Of a DNA stretch of 64,000 bases, positions 1-6,444 are shown one piece after another (the stretch's first letter is position 1; each line of letters begins with the position of its first letter). Location: positions 1 through 64,000 of the forward strand of contig NZ_KI273074.1 in NCBI RefSeq assembly GCF_000469545.1. The letters run 5' to 3'. The notes below the pieces were generated by a model. It saw only the letters and a program-made list of their open reading frames with translations. It was not told where the DNA came from and did not search any database. A program made the position numbers and the translations under genes. The stretch is from Mitsuokella sp. oral taxon 131 str. W9106. GTDB taxonomy: Bacteria > Bacillota > Negativicutes > Selenomonadales > Selenomonadaceae.

Positions 1-32
1 GACGGCCCGGGAGGATAGGGAGTCGCTGATTT

Positions 33-59
33 AAAGCCTCGCATAAGCGAGGCTTTTTT
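33..59 (+). terminator. Rho-independent terminator of an upstream gene
   Basis: A perfect 9-bp stem (34-42 with 47-55) closes an ATAA loop and runs into a T tract. No gene end is visible before it, so it should end transcription of a gene lying left of the window. Confidence 0.85.
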
Positions 60-214
60 GTTTGGTTCGCCGAAATTACGACTTTGTTAAATTTTTTCCA
101 ATGACTAGAAGGGTTTTTGTTGTTTACGTGGAAATAAGAAGATGTAAGCAGTGTTATGGGACTTGTGCGATCTTGCGGATAAACCCAGAGGCAAGCATCT
201 AGGGAGGAATATAA

Positions 215-841
215 ATGGCAGCGGAAGACACGAAGCATACGGAAGAAGCAAAACGTCAGGAAGAGGCGAAACGTCAGGAAGAGGCGAAACGCCAGGAAGA
301 GGCGAAACGCCAGGAAGAAGCGAAACACCGCGCGGACATCAATGCGAGACTTACTTCCTCGATTGACGAGATTGCATCCTCGACGCAGACGGTCTATGAG
401 TCGGTTGAGCAGGTAGCAAAGAGTGCAAGCGCGCTCGCAGAGGCAGGCCGCGCATCGGTTGAACAGGCAAAGCTCCTGCAGGAAAAGAACGCCGACACGA
501 TCAAAGTCATCGAATTCATCACGAACATCGCTGGCCAGACGAATCTTCTTGGCCTCAACGCTGCGATCGAGGCAGCGCGCGCCGGTGAGCAGGGTCGCGG
601 CTTCGCCGTTGTCGCAGAGGAAGTCCGCAAGCTCGCGGAGCAGAGCCGTGAAGCGACGGAGAAAATTCAGGCAACGCTGACGGATATGAATAAGGCAGTT
701 GAGGACATCTCGAAGTCGATCGAGAACACGGGTTCGATCAGTGAGCAGCAGGCAGCGTCGACGCAGGAGATCACGGCGAACCTTTCGCGTGTGACGCATG
801 CGGCAGAAGATCTCAAGAAGTACGTCGAAGGCCTCGCCTGA
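215..841 (+). CDS. Short soluble methyl-accepting chemotaxis protein
   Basis: This 208-residue protein carries the signalling tip of bacterial chemoreceptors: the region [20 protein letters not shown] and the following [18 protein letters not shown] (about residues 105-145) form the hairpin that binds CheW and CheA. No membrane segment, HAMP domain or ligand-binding domain is visible, so it should be cytoplasmic. The N-terminus has near-identical six-residue repeats (EEAKRQ type, residues 10-38) that look like a charged coiled coil. The ATG at 215 is chosen because AGGGAGG lies 7 bases upstream. A hairpin terminator follows directly, so the gene is probably monocistronic. Length is well under half of a typical receptor. 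It could report cytoplasmic signals, or be a receptor remnant that keeps only the kinase-control module. Domain identity is secure; the signal it senses is unknown. Confidence 0.9.
   Translation: MAAEDTKHTEEAKRQEEAKRQEEAKRQEEAKRQEEAKHRADINARLTSSIDEIASSTQTVYESVEQVAKSASALAEAGRASVEQAKLLQEKNADTIKVIEFITNIAGQTNLLGLNAAIEAARAGEQGRGFAVVAEEVRKLAEQSREATEKIQATLTDMNKAVEDISKSIENTGSISEQQAASTQEITANLSRVTHAAEDLKKYVEGLA
242..328 (+). repeat. 18-bp tandem repeat inside the chemoreceptor gene
   Basis: Five consecutive 18-bp units (the last one partial) each encode E-E-A-K-R-Q. The second, third and fourth units differ only by a silent C/T change in the arginine codon, which points to recent unit duplication. Unit number could vary between strains without changing the reading frame. 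Confidence 0.85.
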
Positions 842-855
842 TCGAAGATGGGACG

Positions 856-882
856 GCAGCCGCGCGAGCGGCTGCTTCTTTC
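856..882 (+). terminator. Terminator after the chemoreceptor gene
   Basis: An 8-bp GC-rich stem (GCAGCCGC at 856-863 with GCGGCTGC at 868-875) and a 4-base loop are followed by a short T-rich run, 15 bases after the stop codon. Confidence 0.7.
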
Positions 883-900
883 ATGTGGGGGAACGTTTTC

Positions 901-929
901 TTGACTTTGCCATCGCCTTCCCGTATAAT
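901..929 (+). promoter_or_regulatory. Sigma-70 promoter of the tRNA-Asp/tRNA-Phe unit
   Basis: TTGACT at 901-906 and a perfect TATAAT at 924-929 are separated by 17 bases. The start site would fall near 936, about 35 bases before tRNA-Asp. Confidence 0.8.
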
Positions 930-970
930 ATCCCCTGTGAGCGGTGCAGAGCAAGGAGCACCGCTTTCCC

Positions 971-1047
971 GGCCCGGTAGTTTAGTTGGTTAGAATGCCG
1001 CCCTGTCACGGCGGAGATCAGGGGTTCAAGTCCCCTTCGGGTCGCCA
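971..1047 (+). tRNA. tRNA-Asp (GTC)
   Basis: The 77-base cloverleaf has a 7-bp acceptor stem (971-977 with 1037-1043, two wobble pairs), anticodon GTC at 1005-1007, a GGTTCAAGTCC T-arm, discriminator G and an encoded CCA end at 1045-1047. Confidence 0.96.
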
Positions 1048-1050
1048 TTT

Positions 1051-1126
1051 GCCTCGGTAGCTCAGTCGGTAGAGCAGGGGACTGAAAATCCCCGTGTCAG
1101 TGGTTCGATTCCGCTCTGAGGCACCA
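1051..1126 (+). tRNA. tRNA-Phe (GAA)
   Basis: The 76-base cloverleaf follows tRNA-Asp by three bases and should share its transcript. The acceptor stem pairs 1051-1057 with 1116-1122, the anticodon GAA is at 1084-1086, and CCA is encoded at 1124-1126. Confidence 0.96.
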
Positions 1127-1136
1127 TGCGAATTGC

Positions 1137-1160
1137 GCCCGTATCAAACGGGCTTTTTTT
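1137..1160 (+). terminator. Terminator of the tRNA unit
   Basis: The stem GCCCGT (1137-1142) with ACGGGC (1148-1153) has a 5-base loop and is followed by seven T residues. Confidence 0.85.
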
Positions 1161-1206
1161 CGTTTTTTACTGTATGCGATCTTGCTGTGATTTGGGAGTG
1201 CTTCCG

Positions 1207-1452
1207 TTGACCGTCTTTTTTGCGACGTTTCTCGTGATCCTTCTCGCTGAGGTCGGCGATAAGACGCAGTTTCTCGTCATGGCATTTGCGGTGCGCTATC
1301 TGTGGAGGCAGGTCTTTGCGGGCATGACGCTCGGCATCATAACGGGCAGGCTGCTGCATCGCCGGCTTCCCGCAGACAGGCTTCGCCTCGTTTCGGCAGG
1401 CTGCTTTTTCCTCTTTGGCATCATCGGTCTCGTTCACGCATTTCTCGTATGA
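1207..1452 (+). CDS. UPF0016/TMEM165 family membrane protein, single shortened repeat
   Basis: This 81-residue protein holds one copy of the E-x-G-D-K-T motif (EVGDKT, residues 15-20) that defines the UPF0016/GDT1 cation-transporter family, whose Mn2+ or Ca2+ exporters usually contain two such repeats. Only one repeat is present and no partner gene lies nearby. Compared with the human TMEM165 repeat as I remember it, the second membrane helix is about seven residues short and contains Arg and His, so an in-frame deletion is possible. The start is a TTG at 1207 with GGGAG 8 bases upstream; an in-frame GTG at 1198 is an alternative, while the ATG at 1126 lies inside tRNA-Phe and is unlikely. 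The family call rests on the single motif, and the gene may be a remnant or half of a dimeric transporter. Confidence 0.6.
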   Translation: MTVFFATFLVILLAEVGDKTQFLVMAFAVRYLWRQVFAGMTLGIITGRLLHRRLPADRLRLVSAGCFFLFGIIGLVHAFLV

Positions 1453-1503
1453 AGCAATTTGCCGTACTTGGCTTGGAGGCATTGCAGAAAGGAAGATTCT
1501 TGC

Positions 1504-2115
1504 ATGGAGCATGTTTCGGCGCTTTTCCTCGATTTCATCGCCTCGTGGGGCTACCTTGCCGTCGCTGTGCTGATGGCGGCGGAAAACGCCTGCATCCCGA
1601 TCCCGAGCGAGCTCATCCTGGGCTTCGCGGGTTACTTGATTTTTGCGGGGAAGATGTCGTTTTTCGGCGCGCTTGCGTTTGGCATGGCAGGCGGCATGGC
1701 AGGCTCGCTCTTTGCCTACGTCGTCGGCGCGCGCGGCGGGCGCTCGTTCGTCGATAGGTACGGACGCTATTTCTTCATCAAGAAGAGCCATGTCGACTTA
1801 GCGCAGGACTGGTTCGACAAGTACGGCTTCAAAGCGGTTTTCTTCAGCCGCATGCTGCCCGTCGTCCGCACATTCATCTCGCTTCCTGCCGGATTTGCGC
1901 GCGTCGACATGCGGAAGTTCCTGCTGCTGACATTTGCGGGGGCGCTGCCTTGGACGGCACTCATCCTTTTTGCGGGCATGCAGCTCGGCGAGGGGTGGAA
2001 GCTCCTGACGCAGATCGGACATGAGGCGAGCATCGTCTTCGTCATCGCTGCCATCATCGTGATCGCGGCGCTTTATATCCGCCATCGAAACGGCAAGAAA
2101 AGAAATCTTCGGTAA
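1504..2115 (+). CDS. DedA family (SNARE-associated) membrane protein
   Basis: The 203-residue protein has the DedA pattern: an N-terminal helix, the re-entrant segment AAENACIPIPSELILGFAGY (about residues 19-38), then the second signature FSRMLPVVRTFISLPAGFAR (about residues 115-134) with the conserved Arg residues, and a C-terminal membrane helix ending in a basic tail. DedA proteins act as undecaprenyl-phosphate or phospholipid flippases and support envelope integrity and the proton motive force. The ATG at 1504 is preferred over the upstream TTG at 1459 because AGAAAGGAAG lies just upstream and the family fold begins there. It follows the UPF0016-like gene by about 50 bases and may be cotranscribed with it. 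The substrate cannot be told from sequence. Confidence 0.9.
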   Translation: MEHVSALFLDFIASWGYLAVAVLMAAENACIPIPSELILGFAGYLIFAGKMSFFGALAFGMAGGMAGSLFAYVVGARGGRSFVDRYGRYFFIKKSHVDLAQDWFDKYGFKAVFFSRMLPVVRTFISLPAGFARVDMRKFLLLTFAGALPWTALILFAGMQLGEGWKLLTQIGHEASIVFVIAAIIVIAALYIRHRNGKKRNLR

Positions 2116-2165
2116 GCGCATTTTTCGTCGGAATGCCCTGCGTTTGGCAGTAGGGAGGGGAAGCT

Positions 2166-3083
2166 ATGCGAAATCTTTTGATGGGTTCCTTCTTCCTCTC
2201 GCTTGCAGGCAGTATATGGGGCGCGATGTTCATCGCCGTGCGCCTTTCGATTTTCGTCATCCCGCCGGTGCCGCTCGTATGGATGCGCTACGGAACGGCG
2301 CTTGTCGCGCTGTTTGTCCTGATGCTCGTGACGCGGCCATCCTGGTACATTGCGCCAAAGGATCGGAAATGCCTTGTCGCCGTCGCGCTCATCGGGCAGG
2401 TCGCGAGCATCGTGACGCAGGAGACGGGCACGATGCTCACCTCGGCGCAGGCAGGATCCGTCATCACGGCGGCGACGCCCGCCTTTATGGTCGTGTTCGG
2501 GTGCGTGATCCTTCATGAGCGATTCACGGTGGGGCGCGCGCTCTCCGTGCTTGCGGCGACGGTTGGCGTGCTTTTCATCGTATTCGATCCGGATCATTTC
2601 GAGGTCCATGCGCTTGGCGGAATCTTTCTCACTGTCGCCGCTGTAACGTGGGCGCTCATGTCTGTGCTCGTGAAGTTCCTCGCGCATTATTCCGTCATCA
2701 CGGTGACGTTCTACGCCGTCCTCGTCGCATTCCTCGCGCTCACGCCGTACGCTTTGCACTGGCTTCTATGCCGTGCGGATCCTGCTGCGATGACGGATCC
2801 AAGCATCTGGGGATCGGTGCTCTACCTCGGCTTTGTCTCGACGACGGCGGGCTTCTGCCTTTGGAATAAGGGACTCTCGTATATGGATGCTTCGATCGGC
2901 GGGCTCTTCCTGTTCTTTCAGCCTATCGTCGGCACAGTTCTAGGCGCGCTGTTCTTGGATGAACCCGTGACGGCGTATTTCGGCGCAGGCTTCGCGCTCA
3001 TCGGCGCAGGCGTCGTGCTCGCCATGCGCGGCGGCAATACGACGGCGGCGGAGAAGCTCGCGCGCCAAAGGAAAGGGGAATGA
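2166..3083 (+). CDS. EamA/DMT family metabolite exporter
   Basis: This 305-residue protein is a drug/metabolite transporter of the EamA type: ten hydrophobic segments in two homologous halves, with the characteristic GSIWGAMFIAVR start and the AGSVITAATPAFMVVFG stretch at the end of the first half. Members export amino acids, nucleotides or drugs by proton exchange in the cytoplasmic membrane. The ATG at 2166 has GGGAGGGG upstream. It is 50 bases after the DedA gene on the same strand, so cotranscription is possible. The C-terminus ends in a short basic tail. The transported compound is not predictable. Confidence 0.9.
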   Translation: MRNLLMGSFFLSLAGSIWGAMFIAVRLSIFVIPPVPLVWMRYGTALVALFVLMLVTRPSWYIAPKDRKCLVAVALIGQVASIVTQETGTMLTSAQAGSVITAATPAFMVVFGCVILHERFTVGRALSVLAATVGVLFIVFDPDHFEVHALGGIFLTVAAVTWALMSVLVKFLAHYSVITVTFYAVLVAFLALTPYALHWLLCRADPAAMTDPSIWGSVLYLGFVSTTAGFCLWNKGLSYMDASIGGLFLFFQPIVGTVLGALFLDEPVTAYFGAGFALIGAGVVLAMRGGNTTAAEKLARQRKGE

Positions 3084-3086
3084 AAG

Positions 3087-3128
3087 GCGGCAATCGAATC
3101 TATGATGCATTATAGATTCGATTGTGCC
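3087..3128. repeat. Long inverted repeat after the DMT gene
   Basis: Perfect 13-bp arms (CAATCGAATCTAT at 3091-3103 and its complement at 3112-3124) flank an 8-base loop, and the stem extends imperfectly outwards. There is no T tract on either strand, so a standard Rho-independent terminator is doubtful. It could be an mRNA 3' stabilising hairpin or a protein-binding dyad. Confidence 0.7.
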
Positions 3129-3142
3129 GAGCCAGTCGCTTC

Positions 3143-3172
3143 TTGAAATCCGCAGAGGAATACCTGTATTGT
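3143..3172 (+). promoter_or_regulatory. Possible promoter of the secreted-protein gene
   Basis: TTGAAA at 3143-3148 and TATTGT at 3167-3172 are 18 bases apart, about 125 bases before the downstream start codon. The match is moderate only. Confidence 0.35.
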
Positions 3173-3296
3173 AAGCCTACACTTGAGTGGATACGACGTC
3201 GTTTTTTTGAGGGGAATGGGAAAAGAAAAAGGATTCTCGGCGCAAAACGCGAATAGGCTATATAGAAATATTTTAGGAAATGATGAGGTGAAAGCC

Positions 3297-4034
3297 ATGT
3301 GGAAAATCGTAAGGCGCCTCGTTCTCGCGGCATTTCTCATGTCGGCATGGTCCGTTTCATCCGTGCAGGCAGCAGCGATGGATGAGAAAGATGCTTCTGC
3401 CGCCGAAATGGAAGCCGATGCCGCAAGTGTCGGAAAAGAGACGGAACGCACAAAGAAAGAAACGTCTGACGCAGGCGAAGCGATCGCGAAAGCCGCTCCT
3501 GCCGGGGGGGCACAGACGCCGAAAGCGGGAAAAGGAAATCCGGCGAAGAAAACAACGAAGCAGAAAGCGCCAAAAGTTCGCTATGAACAAATTCTTTCCG
3601 ATGATAATTTCACTTATTACCTCGATACCGAGAGCATGCGCTATATCCCGATGCCCCACTCCGGCACGGAAAAAATACTCGACGTTTGGATCCGCCTCGT
3701 CGATGCGGACAAAGCAGGTGCGGCGGGAAAGACGTACAGCTACCCCCAGAAGTATTACCTCGAGCATTACTACATGCGCCCCGAAAAGCGTCAGGTGCAG
3801 TTCCTTTGCGAGCTCGAAGTCACGGGCCGCCCGGAAAACACCATCCAGCAGCGTTCCTATAGCGCGCAGAACTGGGAAGACCTCGTCCCCGGCTCCATCG
3901 AGGATGACCTCTACCATGCCGTCATGGGACATATCAAAAAGGATAGAAAGGGCATGAAGGCGCTCCAAGGGCTTTTTCCGGCCGGCATGAGCGTGCGCGA
4001 TGCCCTCGAAGAGTACCTGCGCATCTCGCTGTAA
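3297..4034 (+). CDS. Secreted hypothetical protein with signal peptide
   Basis: The 245-residue protein begins with a clear signal peptide: a basic start (MWKIVRR), a hydrophobic core, and a likely cleavage site near VQAAA (about residues 22-25). A low-complexity Lys/Glu/Ala-rich linker (about residues 26-90) follows, and then a compact domain starting YEQILSDDNFTYYLDTESM, with many aromatic residues. The ATG at 3297 is chosen because GAGGTG precedes it and the signal peptide starts there. I do not recognise the C-terminal domain. The layout suggests a periplasmic or surface protein held away from the membrane by the linker. It is isolated, with a dyad upstream and the repeat-rich Fic leader downstream. 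Confidence 0.8.
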   Translation: MWKIVRRLVLAAFLMSAWSVSSVQAAAMDEKDASAAEMEADAASVGKETERTKKETSDAGEAIAKAAPAGGAQTPKAGKGNPAKKTTKQKAPKVRYEQILSDDNFTYYLDTESMRYIPMPHSGTEKILDVWIRLVDADKAGAAGKTYSYPQKYYLEHYYMRPEKRQVQFLCELEVTGRPENTIQQRSYSAQNWEDLVPGSIEDDLYHAVMGHIKKDRKGMKALQGLFPAGMSVRDALEEYLRISL

Positions 4035-4064
4035 GCCCGATCCACCCCGTTTCTTTCCTGTTCT

Positions 4065-4116
4065 AAAATTATCCACATATTTCACATACGAACCTGTGAA
4101 AACTGTGGATAATTTT
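4065..4116. repeat. Inverted pair of consensus DnaA boxes in a nested dyad
   Basis: The outer arms (4065-4077 and 4104-4116) are perfect complements, and each contains a perfect DnaA box: TTATCCACA at 4069-4077 and its complement at 4104-4112. An inner dyad, TTTCACA (4080-4086) with TGTGAAA (4095-4101), nests inside. No origin genes (dnaA, dnaN, gyrB, rpmH) are in the window, so this is not the chromosomal origin as judged by context. It may titrate DnaA, regulate the flanking genes, or simply be an AT-rich hairpin. Confidence 0.6.
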
Positions 4117-4123
4117 GATCGAA

Positions 4124-4200
4124 AAAGGAACTAGGAAAAAAATGCCGTTTTTTCCTAGTTCCTTTTCCAAGTAGGAAAAAAACGCGCTTTTTTCCTACTT
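4124..4200. promoter_or_regulatory. Tandem 40-bp dyads upstream of the Fic gene (candidate operators)
   Basis: Four half-sites of the form AA(C/G)TAGGAAAAAA occur in alternating orientation at 4129-4141, 4148-4160, 4169-4181 and 4188-4200. Each pair forms a hairpin with a 5-7 base loop, and the two hairpins repeat at exactly 40 bp, about four helical turns. The last half-site abuts the Fic ribosome binding site. The neighbouring Fic protein has a C-terminal helix-turn-helix, so autoregulation through these sites is plausible. They could instead act as RNA hairpins. Confidence 0.6.
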
Positions 4201-4214
4201 GAGGAGGGGACACG

Positions 4215-5468
4215 ATGTCTGATATCAATCTGTTGAAACGATATCGAATGGATGAACCAAAGAGCAGGGAGAAGTATGAATCAATCTATCATTCCGAATT
4301 CGCACATATTATCGGAATTCCGTTACGTCAAATGAACGCATCGCATAGCTATCCTGCCTTTTACTATTACACGGAAACCATGGTGCAGATCCTTTCTGAC
4401 ATCATGATGGAACTGCGGGATCTCTCTATTCTTGCCGACAGGCTTCCAGGTGTTGCGATCCATTCCTTTCAACGCACTTGCCTGATAGAGGAAATACAAT
4501 CGAGCAACGAAATCGAAGGCGTGCGCAGCACGCGAAAAGAGATCCAAAATGCAATGGACGAATCGCAAAACAATAGAATTCGTTTATGGAGTATGGTTCA
4601 TAAATATCAAAAGCTTCAGCAGAAAGAGGAAATTCCGTTCCGTACCAGTCGGGATTTGCGTGTCTTTTACGATGAGTTTTTGGCAGACGAAATCCGGCGG
4701 TCAGACGAAACGAATCTTCCAGACGGAAAACTGTTTCGCAAAGAAACCGTAGAAATATGGAACGGCACAAGGATCATTCATCGTGGCATATTGCCAGAAG
4801 AAAAGATCATTTCCTATATGGATACGGCTTTGGCAATTTTGCAAAACGAGCATATTCCAGGATTGATCCGCGTTTCCATATTTCATTATCTCTTCGGCTA
4901 TATCCATCCGTTTTACGATGGAAATGGCAGGACCTCGCGCTTCATCACATCGTATTATATCGCCAAATTTCTCAATCCTTTCGTCGCTATCCGTCTCTCC
5001 ATCACCATCCGAAAGTCGCTTCGCGTCTATTATAAGCTGTTCGAGGATACGAATCATCAGGGAAACTATGGGGATCTGTCGCCTTTTATTACAGGATTTT
5101 TGTGGCTGATACAGAAGAGCATCCACCGCGTCCATGATATTTTGCAGGAGAAGGGAAAGAAACTCTTTTCATTGGAAAAGGCAGTGAAGGCGAGCCCGGA
5201 TATTCCATCTCAAAAGGAACGCAAAATATACGATATTTTGCTGCAAGCTTATCTTTTTTCCGATGAAGGCGCGACCGTCGAAGAAATTGCGCATACGCTT
5301 GGACAGAGCACGCGCACCATTCGCACGCATTTAACCCGTTATCCGGCCGACCACATCGAAGTGGATCCGTCACATAAGGCACATCGCTACAAACTTTCCG
5401 AGCACTTTGTACAGAAGCTGGAGCAGCTTGCTTTACGGCAGCGAAATGCTTCGCATGGATCGCTTTGA
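4215..5468 (+). CDS. Fic family protein with N-terminal inhibitory motif and C-terminal HTH
   Basis: The 417-residue protein has the complete Fic active-site motif HPFYDGNGRTSR (residues 231-242) with catalytic His231, as expected for transfer of AMP or another nucleotide to target hydroxyls. Residues 97-102 read SNEIEG, matching the (S/T)xxxE(G/N) inhibitory helix whose Glu (here 101) blocks productive ATP binding; placed before the Fic core, this makes it a class II, self-inhibited Fic protein. The C-terminus (about 330-400) contains a winged helix-turn-helix-like segment (EEIAHTLGQSTRTIRTHL). The start ATG at 4215 has GAGGAGGGG upstream. The gene looks more AT-rich than its neighbours and stands alone between tRNA and housekeeping genes, which suggests an acquired regulatory or stress module. 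The AMPylation target is unknown. Confidence 0.93.
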   Translation: MSDINLLKRYRMDEPKSREKYESIYHSEFAHIIGIPLRQMNASHSYPAFYYYTETMVQILSDIMMELRDLSILADRLPGVAIHSFQRTCLIEEIQSSNEIEGVRSTRKEIQNAMDESQNNRIRLWSMVHKYQKLQQKEEIPFRTSRDLRVFYDEFLADEIRRSDETNLPDGKLFRKETVEIWNGTRIIHRGILPEEKIISYMDTALAILQNEHIPGLIRVSIFHYLFGYIHPFYDGNGRTSRFITSYYIAKFLNPFVAIRLSITIRKSLRVYYKLFEDTNHQGNYGDLSPFITGFLWLIQKSIHRVHDILQEKGKKLFSLEKAVKASPDIPSQKERKIYDILLQAYLFSDEGATVEEIAHTLGQSTRTIRTHLTRYPADHIEVDPSHKAHRYKLSEHFVQKLEQLALRQRNASHGSL

Positions 5469-5604
5469 CCTTTTTTATACGGCTATACGGCGCGGATCCT
5501 TCTCTGCCGTAAGCGGGGCTGGGCGCATCTTCTATCACGTCCTAGAGGAATGCGAACAGGATTGCGAAAGTCTCCGCTGCGGGCAAAAAGTTTTGCGAAA
5601 GTGG

Positions 5605-5634
5605 TTGACAGAATGGCGGTGCATGCCATATAAT
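5605..5634 (+). promoter_or_regulatory. Sigma-70 promoter of the tRNA-Val pair
   Basis: Perfect TTGACA (5605-5610) and TATAAT (5629-5634) are separated by 18 bases, about 20 bases before the first tRNA-Val. Confidence 0.85.
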
Positions 5635-5654
5635 ACATTCTGTCGTTATGACAT

Positions 5655-5731
5655 GGGGTTATAGCTCAGTTGGTTAGAGTGTCTCGTTGACATCGAGGAG
5701 GTCACAAGTTCGAATCTTGTTAACCCCACCA
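5655..5731 (+). tRNA. tRNA-Val (GAC)
   Basis: The 77-base cloverleaf pairs GGGGTTA (5655-5661) with TAACCCC (5721-5727). The anticodon loop TTGACAT places GAC at 5689-5691, and the CCA end is encoded at 5729-5731. Confidence 0.95.
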
Positions 5732-5781
5732 TTGGATCATTGCGGTTTCGTCAAGGCGGCGGAACCGTTTCTTTTTCCTCT

Positions 5782-5858
5782 GCTCGCTTAGCTCAGTTGG
5801 CTAGAGCATCTCCGTCACATGGAGGGGGTCGGGGGTTCGAATCCCTCAGCGAGCACCA
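5782..5858 (+). tRNA. tRNA-Val (CAC)
   Basis: The acceptor stem GCTCGCT (5782-5788) pairs with AGCGAGC (5848-5854), and CCA is encoded at 5856-5858. With U33 at 5815 the anticodon is CAC at 5816-5818, giving a second valine isoacceptor 50 bases after the first. Position 32 is G, which is unusual but does not disturb the fold. Confidence 0.9.
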
Positions 5859-5871
5859 TATCGGAAGGTTG

Positions 5872-5899
5872 CTCCCATGCATCTGCGTGGGAGTTTTTT
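5872..5899 (+). terminator. Terminator of the tRNA-Val pair
   Basis: CTCCCATGC at 5872-5880 pairs with GCGTGGGAG at 5885-5893 (one wobble pair), and six T residues follow. Confidence 0.85.
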
Positions 5900-5926
5900 G
5901 CGCGTGCCATGCGTGCCAAAAGAAAT

Positions 5927-5955
5927 TTGCGTCAACGTCCTGCCTATGCTATAAT
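5927..5955 (+). promoter_or_regulatory. rpmE promoter
   Basis: TTGCGT (5927-5932) and a perfect TATAAT (5950-5955) are 17 bases apart. The transcript would carry a leader of about 135 bases before rpmE. Confidence 0.75.
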
Positions 5956-5961
5956 GTCCCT

Positions 5962-6096
5962 TGTACTGGACGCGGGGCGTCTGGTTCCACGCCTAAAGGC
6001 TGGCTTTTCCCAAAAGGGGAGCCGGGTCTAAACCAATCCCGCGCAGAGTGGGCTTGTATCCATTCCCAGTTCCATGGGGGAAAGAGAGGTGTAAAG
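5962..6096 (+). promoter_or_regulatory. Structured rpmE leader, possible L31 autoregulatory RNA
   Basis: Between the promoter and the L31 start lie about 135 bases with several GC-rich complementary stretches, including GGCT...CCC paired with GGGGAGCC around 6001-6024. Known L31 leader RNAs in several bacterial groups bind the protein and repress translation. Here the location and folding potential are visible; membership in a known leader family is inference. Confidence 0.45.
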
Positions 6097-6294
6097 ATGA
6101 AGCAGGGAATCCATCCGGATTACTTTGAGGCTACGGTTACGTGCGGCTGCGGCAACACGTTCAAGACGGGTTCGACGAAGCAGGATCTGCGCGTCGATGT
6201 CTGTTCGAAGTGCCATCCGTTCTTCACTGGCCGCCAGCGCGACGTGCAGGCGGGCGGGCGCATCGAGAAATTCAACAAGCGCTACAAGAAGTAA
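6097..6294 (+). CDS. rpmE: 50S ribosomal protein L31
   Basis: The 65-residue protein is the zinc-binding (C+) form of L31: Cys16, Cys18, Cys36 and Cys39 form the metal site, and the conserved HPFFTG follows. L31 bridges the large and small subunits near the central protuberance. The ATG at 6097 is preceded by AGAGAGGTG, and the protein has normal family length from this start. It has its own promoter, a long leader and a hairpin terminator, so it forms a single-gene unit. The cysteines suggest the zinc-replete paralogue; no cysteine-free copy is in this window. Confidence 0.97.
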   Translation: MKQGIHPDYFEATVTCGCGNTFKTGSTKQDLRVDVCSKCHPFFTGRQRDVQAGGRIEKFNKRYKK

Positions 6295-6311
6295 TGCCGT
6301 TACGGAATTTG

Positions 6312-6342
6312 ATGAAGCAGAGCAAAAGCTCTGCTTCATTTC
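6312..6342 (+). terminator. Terminator after rpmE
   Basis: A perfect 12-bp stem (6312-6323 with 6328-6339) with an AAAA loop ends in a short T run. Confidence 0.75.
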
Positions 6343-6367
6343 GTATACAGAAAGCATCGATACAATA

Positions 6368-6406
6368 GAAAGGACAGAAAGAACAGAGAGAATAGAAAGA
6401 GCGGAA
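6368..6406 (+). repeat. 9-bp purine-rich tandem repeat
   Basis: Four degenerate 9-bp units (GAAAGGACA, GAAAGAACA, GAGAGAATA, GAAAGAGCG) lie in the gap before the DUF1385 gene. The tract is non-coding as judged by context and may be a slippage-prone leader. Confidence 0.6.
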
Positions 6407-6444
6407 ATCCGTTCTTGCCTGACGTAGGAATAAGAGGTGTTTCC

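Noticed and set aside
4065-4116. Chromosomal replication origin
   Set aside because: Only two DnaA boxes are present, there is no AT-rich unwinding tract with further boxes, and none of the usual origin genes are nearby. Kept only as a regulatory or titration site.
6368-6406. Coding repeat (R-T-E-type peptide) in a frame reaching back into rpmE
   Set aside because: That frame is antisynonymous with rpmE, has no start signal of its own, and the 9-bp repeat lies in a leader region.
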